Positions 8,591 through 16,959 of a stretch of 29,782 bases of DNA are shown piece after piece (position 1 is the stretch's first letter; each line of letters begins with the position of its first letter). Position numbers and translations under genes: made by a program. A model generated the notes under the pieces. The model saw nothing but the letters and a program-made list of their open reading frames with translations, made no database searches and was not told where the DNA came from. The DNA comes from an uncultured Collinsella sp. GTDB lineage: Bacteria > Actinomycetota > Coriobacteriia > Coriobacteriales > Coriobacteriaceae. The stretch covers positions 1-29,782 of the forward strand of contig UQUG01000021.1 in assembly GCA_900544205.1 (NCBI GenBank). Reading direction: 5' to 3'.

Positions 8591-8692
8591 AACTATATGC
8601 TTCTTTTATCAAACCATATGGCTGCCACTCGCGGAGGGGGTATCGGCGAGCGGCGTGTTTTCATACTCCATTGGTCAAACCTAAGCGCAGCC

Positions 8693-8913
8693 CTACAGCT
8701 CGTACTTGTACACGCGGTAGATATACTTTTCGGCTTCCATCTCGTAGGTGGCGATGGGCAGACCGTAGCGGTCGTCTCGTCGTTTGGCAGATAGGCAACG
8801 CTGTGCTGGCCCGCGTTGAGCGAAAAATCGCCCTGGGCTTGCAGTAACTTGTCCTCAAAGCCCGAGCCGGCCCAAAAATCGGGCAAGCCCACAGAAGGCT
8901 GTAGCAAGGTCAT
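8693..8913 (-). pseudogene. Frameshifted gene remnant
   Basis: From the ATG at 8913 one frame reads protein-like sequence (VGLPDFWAGSGFEDKLLQ, then FSLNAGQHSVAYLPNDE). At about 8760-8770 it turns into low-quality Pro/Ser/Arg-rich sequence. The other minus-strand frame takes over there with RYGLPIATYEMEAEKYIYR and VYKYEL, ending at TAG 8693-8695. Joining them needs one small insertion or deletion near the GACGAGACGACCG stretch. The codon directly before the ATG is a stop, so the 5' end is also lost or short. The joined product of about 70 residues looks like the C-terminal end of a larger protein; I do not recognise the family. It could instead be a sequencing error in a small intact gene. Confidence 0.55.
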
Positions 8914-8933
8914 TTACGCAACATATATCCAGC

Positions 8934-8970
8934 AAAAACGGGTGGTAGCCGGCACGGCTACCACCCGTTT
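8934..8970 (-). terminator. Intrinsic terminator of the activase gene
   Basis: AAACGGGTGGTAGCC pairs perfectly with GGCTACCACCCGTTT around a five-base loop. On the minus strand it is followed by a run of T, 29 bases after the stop of the 1593-residue gene. The symmetric A/T ends mean it could also stop plus-strand transcripts. Confidence 0.93.
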
Positions 8971-8998
8971 GTCTCATATCTAGCCCATAGCAGGCAAG

Positions 8999-11900
8999 CT
9001 ACTTCTTAATGCCGCGTCCCAGACGCTTGGCGACCGATGCAACGGCCTCCTCGCTGGCCGGCCCGCAGCTCACGCAGCCATCATGGGCACGCATCTGGCC
9101 GGTGACCTCGTCCATTGCGAGCGGCGCCACCTTCTCGAGCTTAAAGCCCTTGCCGGCGCGCATATTCTCCTTGGCCACGCTGATCATGAGCTTAATGCGG
9201 TTGAGCTGGTTGACCTCGGACGCACCAGGATCATAGTCCACCGCAACGATGTTGCTCTCGGGGTGCTGACGGCGCAGCTCCTTGATCACGGCCTTGCCCA
9301 CCACGTGGTTGGGCAAGCACGCGAAGGGCTGCGTACAGATGATGTTAGGCGCGCCGTGGTCGATCAGGTCGAGCATCTCGGCCGTGAGCAGCCAGCCCTC
9401 GCCCATGTTGTTGCACACCGAAAGCACCGTGCGGGCCTTGTCGGCCATGGTGCCGATGCGCTCGGGCGCCTCAAAGCGGCGGGACTTTTCGAGCATCTCC
9501 TCCACCGGCATACGCATCCAGTCCACGAGCTTAATAAGCGCTTGCATGCCCGCGCGCGTAGTGGCAGAGCTTCCCAGCTCGTCCTTCTGCAGCTCGGCGT
9601 TGCTCATGGAGTACAGGAAGAAGTCGAGCAGGCCCGGCACCACTGCCTCGCAGCCCTCGCGCTCGATAACATCGACCACGTGGTTGTTGGCTGTGGGATG
9701 GAACTTGACCAGGATCTCGCCAACCACGCCCACGCGCGGCTTGGTGCCCTCGCCCACGAGCGGCATGGTGTCGAACGCGCGGATGGCCTCGCGGCACAGC
9801 TTGGTGTAGTTGTGCCTGTTGAACTTGGGCGCCAGCTTGCGGGCGCGCGCCATGTACTCCTCGTAGAGCGCGTTGGCGGCACCGGGCGTGGCCTCGTACG
9901 GGCGGCAGCGATAGAGCATCTGCATCATCACGTCGCCAAAGAGTACCGCGTAAACTGCCTGCTTAAGCAGCGCTGGCGTAATCTTAAAGCCGGGGTTGTC
10001 CTCGCCTAGCGCCACGGCCGAAAGCGAGATCACCGGAATCTCGGGGTGGCCGCTCTCGCGCAGGGCCTTGCGGATGAGTGCGATGTAGTTGGTGGCACGG
10101 CAGCCGCCGCCGGTCTGGCTGATGACCACAGCCGTCTTGGACAGATCGTACCGACCGCTCTCGATGGCCTCCATAATCTGGCCCGTCACCAGAATCGACG
10201 GATAGCAGATGTCATTGTTCACGTAGCGCAGGCCCGCCTCGACGGCGTCATGGTCGGTCGAGGGCAGCAGCTCCAGGTTGTAGCCGGCACCGCGGAACAC
10301 CTCTTTGACCAGGTCAAAGTGGATCGGCGCCATCTGCGGGCACAGAATGGTGTAGCCCTCGTCGCGCATCTGCTCGGTAAAGGGCACCTTGGGCCACGCG
10401 GTCGATGCGCTCTCACGCTGCGCTTCGAACGTGTACTTGCGGCTCGCGAACGCGGGGGCATCCGTGGAGGGCCCCACCGGCGCGGCATCGCCCTGCTCGT
10501 AGGCCTCGCCCGCGGCCGTGGCCTCGGCCAGGCGCTCGGCCTCCTGGTCCTTGAGCGCTGCCATGAGCGAGCGAATACGAATACGCGCGGCGCCCAGGTT
10601 GGATACCTCGTCGATCTTGAGCACGGTATAGATCTTGCCGCTGGCTTCCAGAATCTCCTGCACCTGATCGGTGGTCAGGGCATCGAGGCCGCAGCCGAAA
10701 GAGTTGAGCTGGATCAGGTCCAGGTCGTTGCGCATCGTCACAAAACGGGCCACGGCGTAGAGGCGCGAGTGGTACATCCACTGGTCGACGACGCGGATCG
10801 GGCGCTCGGGCTTCACGAGATGCGCGAGCGAATCCTCGGTAAAGACCGCAAAGCCAAAGCTCGAGATAAGCTCGGGCAGGGCGTGGTTGATCTCGGGGTC
10901 GTTGTGGTAGGGACGGCCGGCGAGTACGATGCCGTGGCCGCCGCGGTCCTCGACCCACTTAAGGGCCTCCTCGCCCATGGTCTGGATATCCTCGTGGAAA
11001 CGCGCATCGGCCTCAAAAGCAGCGTTGACGGCGGCATCGACCTCGGAGCGTGTGATCTTTGGACCGCGCACGCGACCGCGACCGGCTTGTGCATCGGCCA
11101 CACGGTCGACGGCGAGCACCTGGTACAGGCGGCGCTTGAGCTCGGTCTTGTCGTGATAGGGCACAAACGGGTACAGGAACTCGATGTTCTGCTCGCGAAT
11201 CTCGTCGATGTTGAGCGCCAGCGCCGTGGGATAGCTCATGACGATGGGGCAGTTGTAGCAGTTACCGGCGGTCGGATCCTCCTTGCGCTCCCAGCGCACG
11301 CACGGCATCCAGATGAAGTCGACATCGCGGTCGATGAGGTTCATCACGTGGCCGTGGCTCATCTTTGCCGGGTAGCACACGCTCTCGGACGGCATGGACT
11401 CGATGCCCGCCTGGTAGGTCTTTTTGCTCGACTGGTCGGACAGCTGCACGCTAAAGCCCAGGCGCGTAAAGAACGCGTGCCAGAAGGGGTAGTTCTCGTA
11501 CATGTTGAGTGCGCGCGGGATACCCACGGTGCCGCGCGGGGCCTCGTCGGGACTCAGGATCTCGCGGTTAAAGAGCAGCTCGTTTTTCTTTTTGAAAAGG
11601 TTGGGGGCCTCAGTCTTCTGCTTTTTGTGGCCGGCGCCCTTCTCGCAGCGGTTGCCGGTAATGAAGCGCCTGCCGCCGCCAAAGTCGTTGACGGTAAGCT
11701 GGCAGTTGTTAGAGCAACGGCCGCAGCGGACATGCTTTTGCGTCACGGTAAGGTGCGCGATGTCCTCGGCAGAAAGAATGGTCGAGGTGCCGTCGGCGCC
11801 GGCGCGATCGCGGGCGAGCAGGGCCGCACCGTAGGCGCCCATGCAGCCGGCGATGTCGGGACGCACGGCATGAACGCCGGTGAGCTGCTCAAATGCGCGC

Positions 11901-13780
11901 AGCGTGGCATCGGACATAAAGGTGCCGCCCTGGACGATCACCTGGCTGCCGATCTCCTTGGGGTCGCGCAGCTTAATGACCTTGAACAGGGCGTTCTTGA
12001 TGACGGAATAGGACAGGCCGGCCGCGATGTCGCCCACCGTGGCGCCTTCCTTTTGCGCCTGCTTGACGCGCGAGTTCATAAAGACCGTGCAGCGGCTGCC
12101 CAAATCAACCGGGGCCTTGGCATGGATGGCAGCGTCGGCAAATGCGCGCACGTCCATGTTCATAGACACGGCGAAACTCTCGATAAAGCTGCCGCAGCCC
12201 GACGAGCAAGCCTCGTTGAGCATGATGTGCTCGATGACGCCGTCCTTGACGCGCAGACACTTCATGTCCTGGCCGCCAATGTCCAGGATAAACTCGACGC
12301 CGGGCAGGAATGCCTTGGCGCCGCGCAGGTGCGCGACGGTCTCGATCTCGCCGGAATCGGCCTTGAGGGCCTCGATGAGCAGTGCCTCGCCGTAGCCCGT
12401 GGTGGTCACGTGGCCGATGGTGCAGCCGGCGGGGATGTGGTTGTAGAAATCGGCCATGATGACCTTGGCCGTGCCCAGGATGTCACCGTTGTTGTTGCCG
12501 TACCAGGTGTGCAACAGCTGGCCGTCCTCGCCCACGAGCGCGGCCTTCATGGTGGTGGAACCGGCGTCGATACCGATGAACACGCGGCCGGTGTAGCCGT
12601 CGAGCTTACCCTTGGGGACGACCTCGGTGTCGTGGCGAGTCTTGAACTCGGCAAAATCCTCGTCGGTGGCAAAGAGCGGATCCAGGCGCTCGACCTCGGC
12701 ACCCTGCGTGTCACCCAAGCTGTCGATGGCCTCGATGAGCTGCGGGAACGTGCTGAGCTTGTTGGACTCGTGCGCCATGGCGGCGCCGCTCGCCACAAAT
12801 AGGTGAGCGTTTTGGGGCACGATACGGTGCTCTTCGTCCAGGATGAGCGTGAGGTAGAAGCGGTGGCGCAGCTCAGAGAGATACTGCAGCGGGCCGCCCA
12901 GGAAGGCGACGTTGCCGCGAATGGGACGGCCGCACGCCAGGCCCGAGATGGTCTGGGTCACGACGGCTTGGAAGATGGAGGCCGCCACGTCCTCGGGGCG
13001 GGCGCCCTCGTTGAGCAGCGGCTGGACGTCGGTCTTGGCAAAAACGCCGCAGCGGCTGGCGATGGGATAGATGGTGGTGGCGTTGGCCGCGAGTTCGTTA
13101 AGGCCGCTGGCGTCGGTGTGCAGCAGGGTTGCCATCTGGTCGATGAACGCGCCCGTACCGCCGGCACAGGTGCCGTTCATGCGCTGCTCGATGCCGTTGT
13201 CGAAGTAGATGATCTTGGCGTCCTCGCCGCCCAGCTCGATGGCGACATCGGTGGCCGGGATGAGGGTCTCGACAGCGCGCTTGCTGGCGATGACCTCCTG
13301 GACAAACTCCAGGTCGAGCCACTGGGACAGCAGCAGGCCGCCCGAGCCGGTAATGGCGCAGGTCATCTGGGCCGTCGGCAGCACGGTCGCAGCACCCTCG
13401 AACAAGTCGCGGGCGCAGGCACGGACGTCGGTGTGGTGGCGCTGGTACTTGGCGTAGACGATCTGGTTGTCGTCATTGAGCACGGCGAGCTTGACGGTGG
13501 TGGAGCCCACGTCGATGCCCAGGTGCAGGTTGCCGCGGGCGGCCTCGGGGTTGAAGATCGCGCCTTCGGGGGCGTGGGCGGCGGCTACGGGCTCAGCGGC
13601 GGTGGCGGGCTCGCTAGCGACGGACGTCTCCCCTGCCGCGTTCTTGGCATCGGCAACTGCCTCGGCAACTTTCTCGGCAGCTGCGGTCGCGGCCTTCTGC
13701 GCGGCATCCACCACGGCGGGCGCAGCCTCACGCGCGGCAGCGACCATACGGTCCTTAATGCCCTCGACGAGTTTGCTCAT
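8999..13780 (-). CDS. Giant acyl-CoA dehydratase activase / reductase-like protein
   Basis: The 1593-residue protein fuses modules of the 2-hydroxyacyl-CoA dehydratase/benzoyl-CoA reductase system. Residues 1-80 are Ala-rich and low in complexity. Two BcrAD/BadFG ATPase modules follow. The first has GIDVGSTTVK at 88, CAGGTG Cys205 and SRC Cys244. The second has GIDAGSTTMK at 403, Cys525 and SRC Cys564. Such cysteines bridge a [4Fe-4S] cluster in HgdC-type activases. A four-cysteine cluster (686, 689, 693, 712) leads into a DUF2229-type region with CYP at 802, Cys827, Cys841 and Cys844, then GRPYHND at 956. A second dehydratase-like region has CYP at 1192 and Cys1227, 1482 and 1488, with CVSC near the end. 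Family knowledge suggests ATP-driven low-potential electron transfer; the substrate is unknown. AGGAG precedes the ATG, and the tetR gene ends 11 bases upstream. Confidence 0.92.
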   Translation of the reverse strand: MSKLVEGIKDRMVAAAREAAPAVVDAAQKAATAAAEKVAEAVADAKNAAGETSVASEPATAAEPVAAAHAPEGAIFNPEAARGNLHLGIDVGSTTVKLAVLNDDNQIVYAKYQRHHTDVRACARDLFEGAATVLPTAQMTCAITGSGGLLLSQWLDLEFVQEVIASKRAVETLIPATDVAIELGGEDAKIIYFDNGIEQRMNGTCAGGTGAFIDQMATLLHTDASGLNELAANATTIYPIASRCGVFAKTDVQPLLNEGARPEDVAASIFQAVVTQTISGLACGRPIRGNVAFLGGPLQYLSELRHRFYLTLILDEEHRIVPQNAHLFVASGAAMAHESNKLSTFPQLIEAIDSLGDTQGAEVERLDPLFATDEDFAEFKTRHDTEVVPKGKLDGYTGRVFIGIDAGSTTMKAALVGEDGQLLHTWYGNNNGDILGTAKVIMADFYNHIPAGCTIGHVTTTGYGEALLIEALKADSGEIETVAHLRGAKAFLPGVEFILDIGGQDMKCLRVKDGVIEHIMLNEACSSGCGSFIESFAVSMNMDVRAFADAAIHAKAPVDLGSRCTVFMNSRVKQAQKEGATVGDIAAGLSYSVIKNALFKVIKLRDPKEIGSQVIVQGGTFMSDATLRAFEQLTGVHAVRPDIAGCMGAYGAALLARDRAGADGTSTILSAEDIAHLTVTQKHVRCGRCSNNCQLTVNDFGGGRRFITGNRCEKGAGHKKQKTEAPNLFKKKNELLFNREILSPDEAPRGTVGIPRALNMYENYPFWHAFFTRLGFSVQLSDQSSKKTYQAGIESMPSESVCYPAKMSHGHVMNLIDRDVDFIWMPCVRWERKEDPTAGNCYNCPIVMSYPTALALNIDEIREQNIEFLYPFVPYHDKTELKRRLYQVLAVDRVADAQAGRGRVRGPKITRSEVDAAVNAAFEADARFHEDIQTMGEEALKWVEDRGGHGIVLAGRPYHNDPEINHALPELISSFGFAVFTEDSLAHLVKPERPIRVVDQWMYHSRLYAVARFVTMRNDLDLIQLNSFGCGLDALTTDQVQEILEASGKIYTVLKIDEVSNLGAARIRIRSLMAALKDQEAERLAEATAAGEAYEQGDAAPVGPSTDAPAFASRKYTFEAQRESASTAWPKVPFTEQMRDEGYTILCPQMAPIHFDLVKEVFRGAGYNLELLPSTDHDAVEAGLRYVNNDICYPSILVTGQIMEAIESGRYDLSKTAVVISQTGGGCRATNYIALIRKALRESGHPEIPVISLSAVALGEDNPGFKITPALLKQAVYAVLFGDVMMQMLYRCRPYEATPGAANALYEEYMARARKLAPKFNRHNYTKLCREAIRAFDTMPLVGEGTKPRVGVVGEILVKFHPTANNHVVDVIEREGCEAVVPGLLDFFLYSMSNAELQKDELGSSATTRAGMQALIKLVDWMRMPVEEMLEKSRRFEAPERIGTMADKARTVLSVCNNMGEGWLLTAEMLDLIDHGAPNIICTQPFACLPNHVVGKAVIKELRRQHPESNIVAVDYDPGASEVNQLNRIKLMISVAKENMRAGKGFKLEKVAPLAMDEVTGQMRAHDGCVSCGPASEEAVASVAKRLGRGIKK

Positions 13781-13791
13781 TGCCTCTCCTC

Positions 13792-14502
13792 TTAGTTGTT
13801 GGACTCGACGGCTGCGGTGGTGTCGGCCGCGTCCTCGAGCTGCAGGTTCAATAGCTTCATGCCGTATTCCGGCACGTTGATATCGATGGGTTGGCCATAC
13901 AGGTCACCAGGGCGCACAAAAGCGAGCACCGTCATAATGCGCGCCATGGCCTCGGGCGATTCGGTGAGCCCACGCTCAAACCAGCGCTGAATCATGCCGA
14001 CCTCGGCACTCACGACGTAGGTGACATAGTAGTCAAAGAACGTGCCCAGCGCCAGGCCCAAAATGCCCGTCTGCGCACGCGGCACCACAGCCTCACGAGC
14101 GGTGTCGATGATCCTTTTAATGAAGGCCTGGTCGCCGCCCGGACCCAGCAGCGCACCGATTAAGTCGCGGTTGGCCGCAAGATAACGCAGCAGCTCAACC
14201 GAACCGGGCGCCGGCTCGAGCTCATCGATGTTGTGATAGAGGTCGGGCAGCTGAGCTGCGGTGATGAGCTCAATGCGCTCACGGATCTCGGCCAGCAAGC
14301 CATCCTCGATTTGATTGATAAAGTCGGGAATATCGCGGTAGTGCGAATAGAACGTGCGGCGCGTAAGGCCGGCGCGCTCGGTGAGCGACGCGACATTAAT
14401 GCGCGAAAGGTCGCCGCTTTCGGCAAGCTCGCTGGCAAGTGCCTGGCGAAGGGCACGCTGCGAGCGAAGGGACCGGCGATCGCATTTCTCGAGCTGGGAC
14501 AA
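13792..14502 (-). CDS. TetR-family regulator of the activase gene
   Basis: This 236-residue protein has an N-terminal TetR helix-turn-helix (INVASLTERAGLTRRTFYSHYRDI, residues about 35-58 in two parts) and a diverged ligand-binding C-terminal domain. It begins at TTG 14502, with AAGGAGG five bases upstream; no ATG in the frame fits better. Its stop codon is 11 bases before the activase ATG, so the ribosome site of the large gene lies at its stop and the two are surely cotranscribed and probably coupled. Inference: it senses a metabolite or acyl-CoA linked to the activase reaction and autoregulates the pair through the repeats at 14525-14572. Confidence 0.9.
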   Translation of the reverse strand: MSQLEKCDRRSLRSQRALRQALASELAESGDLSRINVASLTERAGLTRRTFYSHYRDIPDFINQIEDGLLAEIRERIELITAAQLPDLYHNIDELEPAPGSVELLRYLAANRDLIGALLGPGGDQAFIKRIIDTAREAVVPRAQTGILGLALGTFFDYYVTYVVSAEVGMIQRWFERGLTESPEAMARIMTVLAFVRPGDLYGQPIDINVPEYGMKLLNLQLEDAADTTAAVESNN

Positions 14503-14524
14503 GCGTCCTCCTTGTTACTCAGCC

Positions 14525-14572
14525 TGTGCGCTATTGCACAGTGCGAGTATTATTGCACACCGTGTGTATCAA
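14525..14572 (-). promoter_or_regulatory. Operator/promoter region of the tetR-activase operon
   Basis: TGTGC-GCTATT-GCACA (14525-14540) is an inverted repeat. ATTGCACA recurs exactly 20 bases later (14533 and 14553), and CACAC-C-GTGTG follows. A minus-strand -35-like TTGATA lies at 14567-14572 with several AT-rich -10 candidates 13-17 bases on, overlapping the repeats. This is consistent with a TetR-type autorepressor site; assignment of the -10 is uncertain. Confidence 0.5.
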
Positions 14573-14594
14573 CACGTAAAGGCAATATTTGGGA

Positions 14595-14623
14595 TGTGGC
14601 GAAGGGACAGTCCCTTTGTCACA
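14595..14623. repeat. Palindromic REP-like hairpin at HAD gene end, copy C
   Basis: TGTGGCGAAGGGA pairs with TCCCTTTGTCACA around a three-base loop, with mismatches mid-stem. It begins one base after the HAD stop codon. It shares the GGGACAG core with the elements at 1721 and 23776. It lacks a T-run but is well placed to protect or end the transcript. Confidence 0.65.
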
Positions 14624-15481
14624 TTATTCGATGACGGTGCGAGAGTTTTGCTTGCGCATGGTGGCGAGCATGTGTTTGGGGACGGCGTGGACCATGCAGC
14701 TGCCGATGGTCGCGCTCGCGGCGGCCTTAGCTGCATCGCTTGCGTTTTTGGTCGCGTAGCTGTGACGGAAACGCTTGAGCATGGCGATATCGTTGCCGCC
14801 ATCGCCATAGACCGCGACCTCGTCCTCGGCAATACCGTAGTAGCCCGCCAGCCAGGCCACACTCTCGCCCTTGTTGCACGCCACGTCCGTGATCTCGAAC
14901 ATCACCGGATCAAACGGCGCGTTGACCACACGGTCCGAGCGCTCGGCCAAATACGCCTTAAGGTCGCGCTCCAGCTCGGGCGAGGTCACGCGACAGTTGA
15001 TCTTGCACACATCGTGGCGCAGGATGTCACCGATCGACTGGTCGAAATACTGTTCCTCGTGGTACCCGCCACGTGCACGCATACCGCGCATCACGATGCG
15101 CTTGATAGGACTGTCCTTTTTAAAGCCCGCCTGGTGCATCTCGAACGAACCGCTCGAGAACATGCCGTCGGGCGTGGAACAGTCGAAGCAAATGTCCGGG
15201 AACGCCTTGAGCAGCTCCTCGGTAACCTGCGGGTCGATGGTCCAGGTCTTGAGCACCTCGCCATGGCTGTTGCGCACGATGGATCCGTTGGAGCAACAGG
15301 CGTCGAGTGCCAGCCCCGCAAAGCCATGCTCGCCGATTGGCAACGTCGAGCGCCCGGTCGCGGGAACCACATGCAAGCCAGCCTCGGTCAGCTCGCGAAT
15401 GGCACGGCGGATGGTCCCATCCGCCTCGTGCAGGGCGTTCAGCAGCGTTCCGTCTAAGTCACTCGCAAACATCTTGATCAT
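14624..15481 (-). CDS. Cof-type HAD-superfamily phosphatase
   Basis: This 285-residue soluble protein has HAD motif I DLDGT (Asp8 nucleophile, Asp10 acid/base), motif II PATGRS near 43-48, and motif IV GDGGNDIAML near 235. A C2-type cap lies between, as in the Cof/YidA sugar-phosphate and cofactor phosphatases. The substrate is unknown. Two ATG codons fit the start, 15481 and 15487. AAGGAG ends ten bases before the first and four before the second, so 15481 is preferred slightly. Both starts and the ribosome site lie inside the inverted repeat 15481-15536. The gene is flanked by the palindrome at 14595 and is probably monocistronic. Confidence 0.9.
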   Translation of the reverse strand: MIKMFASDLDGTLLNALHEADGTIRRAIRELTEAGLHVVPATGRSTLPIGEHGFAGLALDACCSNGSIVRNSHGEVLKTWTIDPQVTEELLKAFPDICFDCSTPDGMFSSGSFEMHQAGFKKDSPIKRIVMRGMRARGGYHEEQYFDQSIGDILRHDVCKINCRVTSPELERDLKAYLAERSDRVVNAPFDPVMFEITDVACNKGESVAWLAGYYGIAEDEVAVYGDGGNDIAMLKRFRHSYATKNASDAAKAAASATIGSCMVHAVPKHMLATMRKQNSRTVIE

Positions 15482-15536
15482 GGGCATGCCTCTCCTTCGT
15501 CTGCACGATATTGTAGACGAAGGTGAGGCATGCCCA
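15481..15536 (-). promoter_or_regulatory. Long inverted repeat over the HAD gene start
   Basis: Bases 15481-15502 are the reverse complement of 15515-15536 with one mismatch; three further pairs (one G-T) close a six-base loop. The dyad contains the ribosome site, both ATG candidates and a minus-strand -10-like TACAAT (15510-15515). If transcription starts upstream, the mRNA would hide its own ribosome site. If it starts just after TACAAT, only one arm is transcribed and the dyad may be a protein site. Confidence 0.75.
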
Positions 15537-15596
15537 GACAATGGCGTCCCGGCGCGGCGGGACAATGCTTCCGCAAATCCACGGTGTCCCTGCGCC

Positions 15597-16859
15597 TTAA
15601 GACAATTGCCACAAGCGACTTTTCAGCCGATAAAACTGCACCGTAGTCAACGTCAGTACCGCCAACATTCCTGCGAATACAATCGCCGGAGCCCATCGAT
15701 CATATGCGAGCCCGTAAACCAATTGGCCAATAGGCGTTGCACAGGAAAGCATCATATAAACGAATGCCAGCACTTTTCCGCAGAGTTCCTTTGGCGCTGA
15801 CCGCTGAACAAATGAAACGATTTCAACCGATGTAATGCTTGCCCACGCCATGACCCATGCCGAGCCGGCCGCAAGCGCGGTAAACGCAAATTCATCAGGA
15901 CCGCTCAGTAGCGTGACAATAATCGGTACGACTCCAAAACAGATCATCGCAACATATCGACATATGCCCTTGAAGGAAAAACGATGCGGCCAAATACCGA
16001 CCAAACCACTGCCGACAAGACCGCCCAAGCCCATAGCCACCTCAATAATCCCAACAAAGGATGACTGTATTCCGAGATGCTTTGAAACAACAATGGGAGC
16101 ACCAATCGTTAACCCAACTAACGCAAGGTTCAAAATAGCCGCAAGCAAAAACACAACGAGCAATGATGCGTTTTGAACCAGGTACCGAATCGACTCCCGG
16201 AAATCGCTTCGGCATGTCGAGCAAGTCGTACTGTCTCCTGTCATTCCAAATGAGGCATATCGCTTGAGTGTGCCCCCGAACAGCAGGGCTGACATCGCAA
16301 ACGTCAACGCCGCGGTTTCGCATAGAGCATCGATACCAAAGCACCCATAGACTGCCGTCCCGACTACAGGCCCCAAGATATTGCTCGCCATGGTTACCTG
16401 CGAGACCAACGCTGTGGCACGCTCAACTTTTTCTTGGCCCATCATGTGCACCGTCTCAATTTGAAGCATCGGTTTCAGCAGCGATTGGATGCCATATTGG
16501 ACGCAAAGCATTGCTGCCACGACAACGGCAAGAGGCAGCGAACGCTTCATAGGGATAAACAACAGCGATGCAGCCATCAGAACAATGCCGAGCATCACAA
16601 GAACCCCGCGATGTCTCCCACGATCCGCCAAGATTCCGCCAGCCGGAGTCGCAAGCACGCCCGGCACGAACGCTATCGCCGCGACGGCACCATATAACGT
16701 TGACGAGCCGCTGCAATCGAACAAGTAAAGCGGGCACGCAAAGCACAGTGCCGACAACATCGAATACGCGCACAGCTGTGCAACAAGAAGACCGAAAAGC
16801 CTGATAGATCGCACTGTTTTTTGCGCCAACGAGACGCTACTCCTCCGCATTTCAGCCAT
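15597..16859 (-). CDS. MFS transporter, probable drug efflux
   Basis: The 420-residue protein has about twelve membrane segments and the MFS motif-A-like GGILADRGRHRGVL in the loop after the second pair. A central loop (TGDSTTCSTCRSDFRESIRYLV) separates the halves. It resembles the proton-driven MFS efflux branch; the substrate cannot be inferred. The start at 16859 follows GGGGATAGG, a modest ribosome site; an ATG three codons on is also possible. The region is clearly AT-richer than its neighbours: 25 of 60 bases are G or C in 16081-16140. With the tetR gene upstream and paired operators, this reads as a transferred regulator-plus-pump cassette. Confidence 0.88.
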   Translation of the reverse strand: MAEMRRSSVSLAQKTVRSIRLFGLLVAQLCAYSMLSALCFACPLYLFDCSGSSTLYGAVAAIAFVPGVLATPAGGILADRGRHRGVLVMLGIVLMAASLLFIPMKRSLPLAVVVAAMLCVQYGIQSLLKPMLQIETVHMMGQEKVERATALVSQVTMASNILGPVVGTAVYGCFGIDALCETAALTFAMSALLFGGTLKRYASFGMTGDSTTCSTCRSDFRESIRYLVQNASLLVVFLLAAILNLALVGLTIGAPIVVSKHLGIQSSFVGIIEVAMGLGGLVGSGLVGIWPHRFSFKGICRYVAMICFGVVPIIVTLLSGPDEFAFTALAAGSAWVMAWASITSVEIVSFVQRSAPKELCGKVLAFVYMMLSCATPIGQLVYGLAYDRWAPAIVFAGMLAVLTLTTVQFYRLKSRLWQLS

Positions 16860-16872
16860 AAGCCTATCCCCT

Positions 16873-16893
16873 ATACATACCGTTAGTATGTAT
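16873..16893 (-). promoter_or_regulatory. TetR operator-like palindrome 1, before the MFS gene
   Basis: ATACATAC-CGTTA-GTATGTAT has perfect eight-base arms around five bases. It lies 14 bases upstream of the MFS start and overlaps the likely promoter (AT-rich TGTATA). It shares its core with the site at 16939. Confidence 0.8.
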
Positions 16894-16904
16894 TTAATGA
16901 CTTG

Positions 16905-16928
16905 AAAAGGGCAGCCGTGGCTACCCTT
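16905..16928 (-). terminator. Terminator between tetR and the MFS gene
   Basis: AAGGGTAGC pairs with GCTGCCCTT on the minus strand (one T-G pair, four-base loop), followed by TTTTC. It separates the tetR transcript from the MFS promoter and lies between the two operators. Confidence 0.65.
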
Positions 16929-16938
16929 ACAAATCAAT

Positions 16939-16957
16939 TACATACCGTCAGTATCTA
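16939..16957 (-). promoter_or_regulatory. TetR operator-like palindrome 2
   Basis: TACATAC-CGTCA-GTATCTA has six of seven arm bases matching and the same spacing as operator 1. The two sites start about 65 bases apart. It sits just past the tetR stop codon. Confidence 0.7.
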
Positions 16958-16959
16958 TA

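Noticed and set aside
10046..12802. A 918-codon open frame opposite the activase gene
   Set aside because: Its Val/His/Leu/Gly-rich translation mirrors the sense frame and shows no domain; the sense strand has many conserved motifs.
13796..14502. The second minus-strand frame over the TetR gene (Pro/Ser/Arg-rich)
   Set aside because: It is an overlapping-frame artefact; the TetR frame has a helix-turn-helix motif and a ribosome site.
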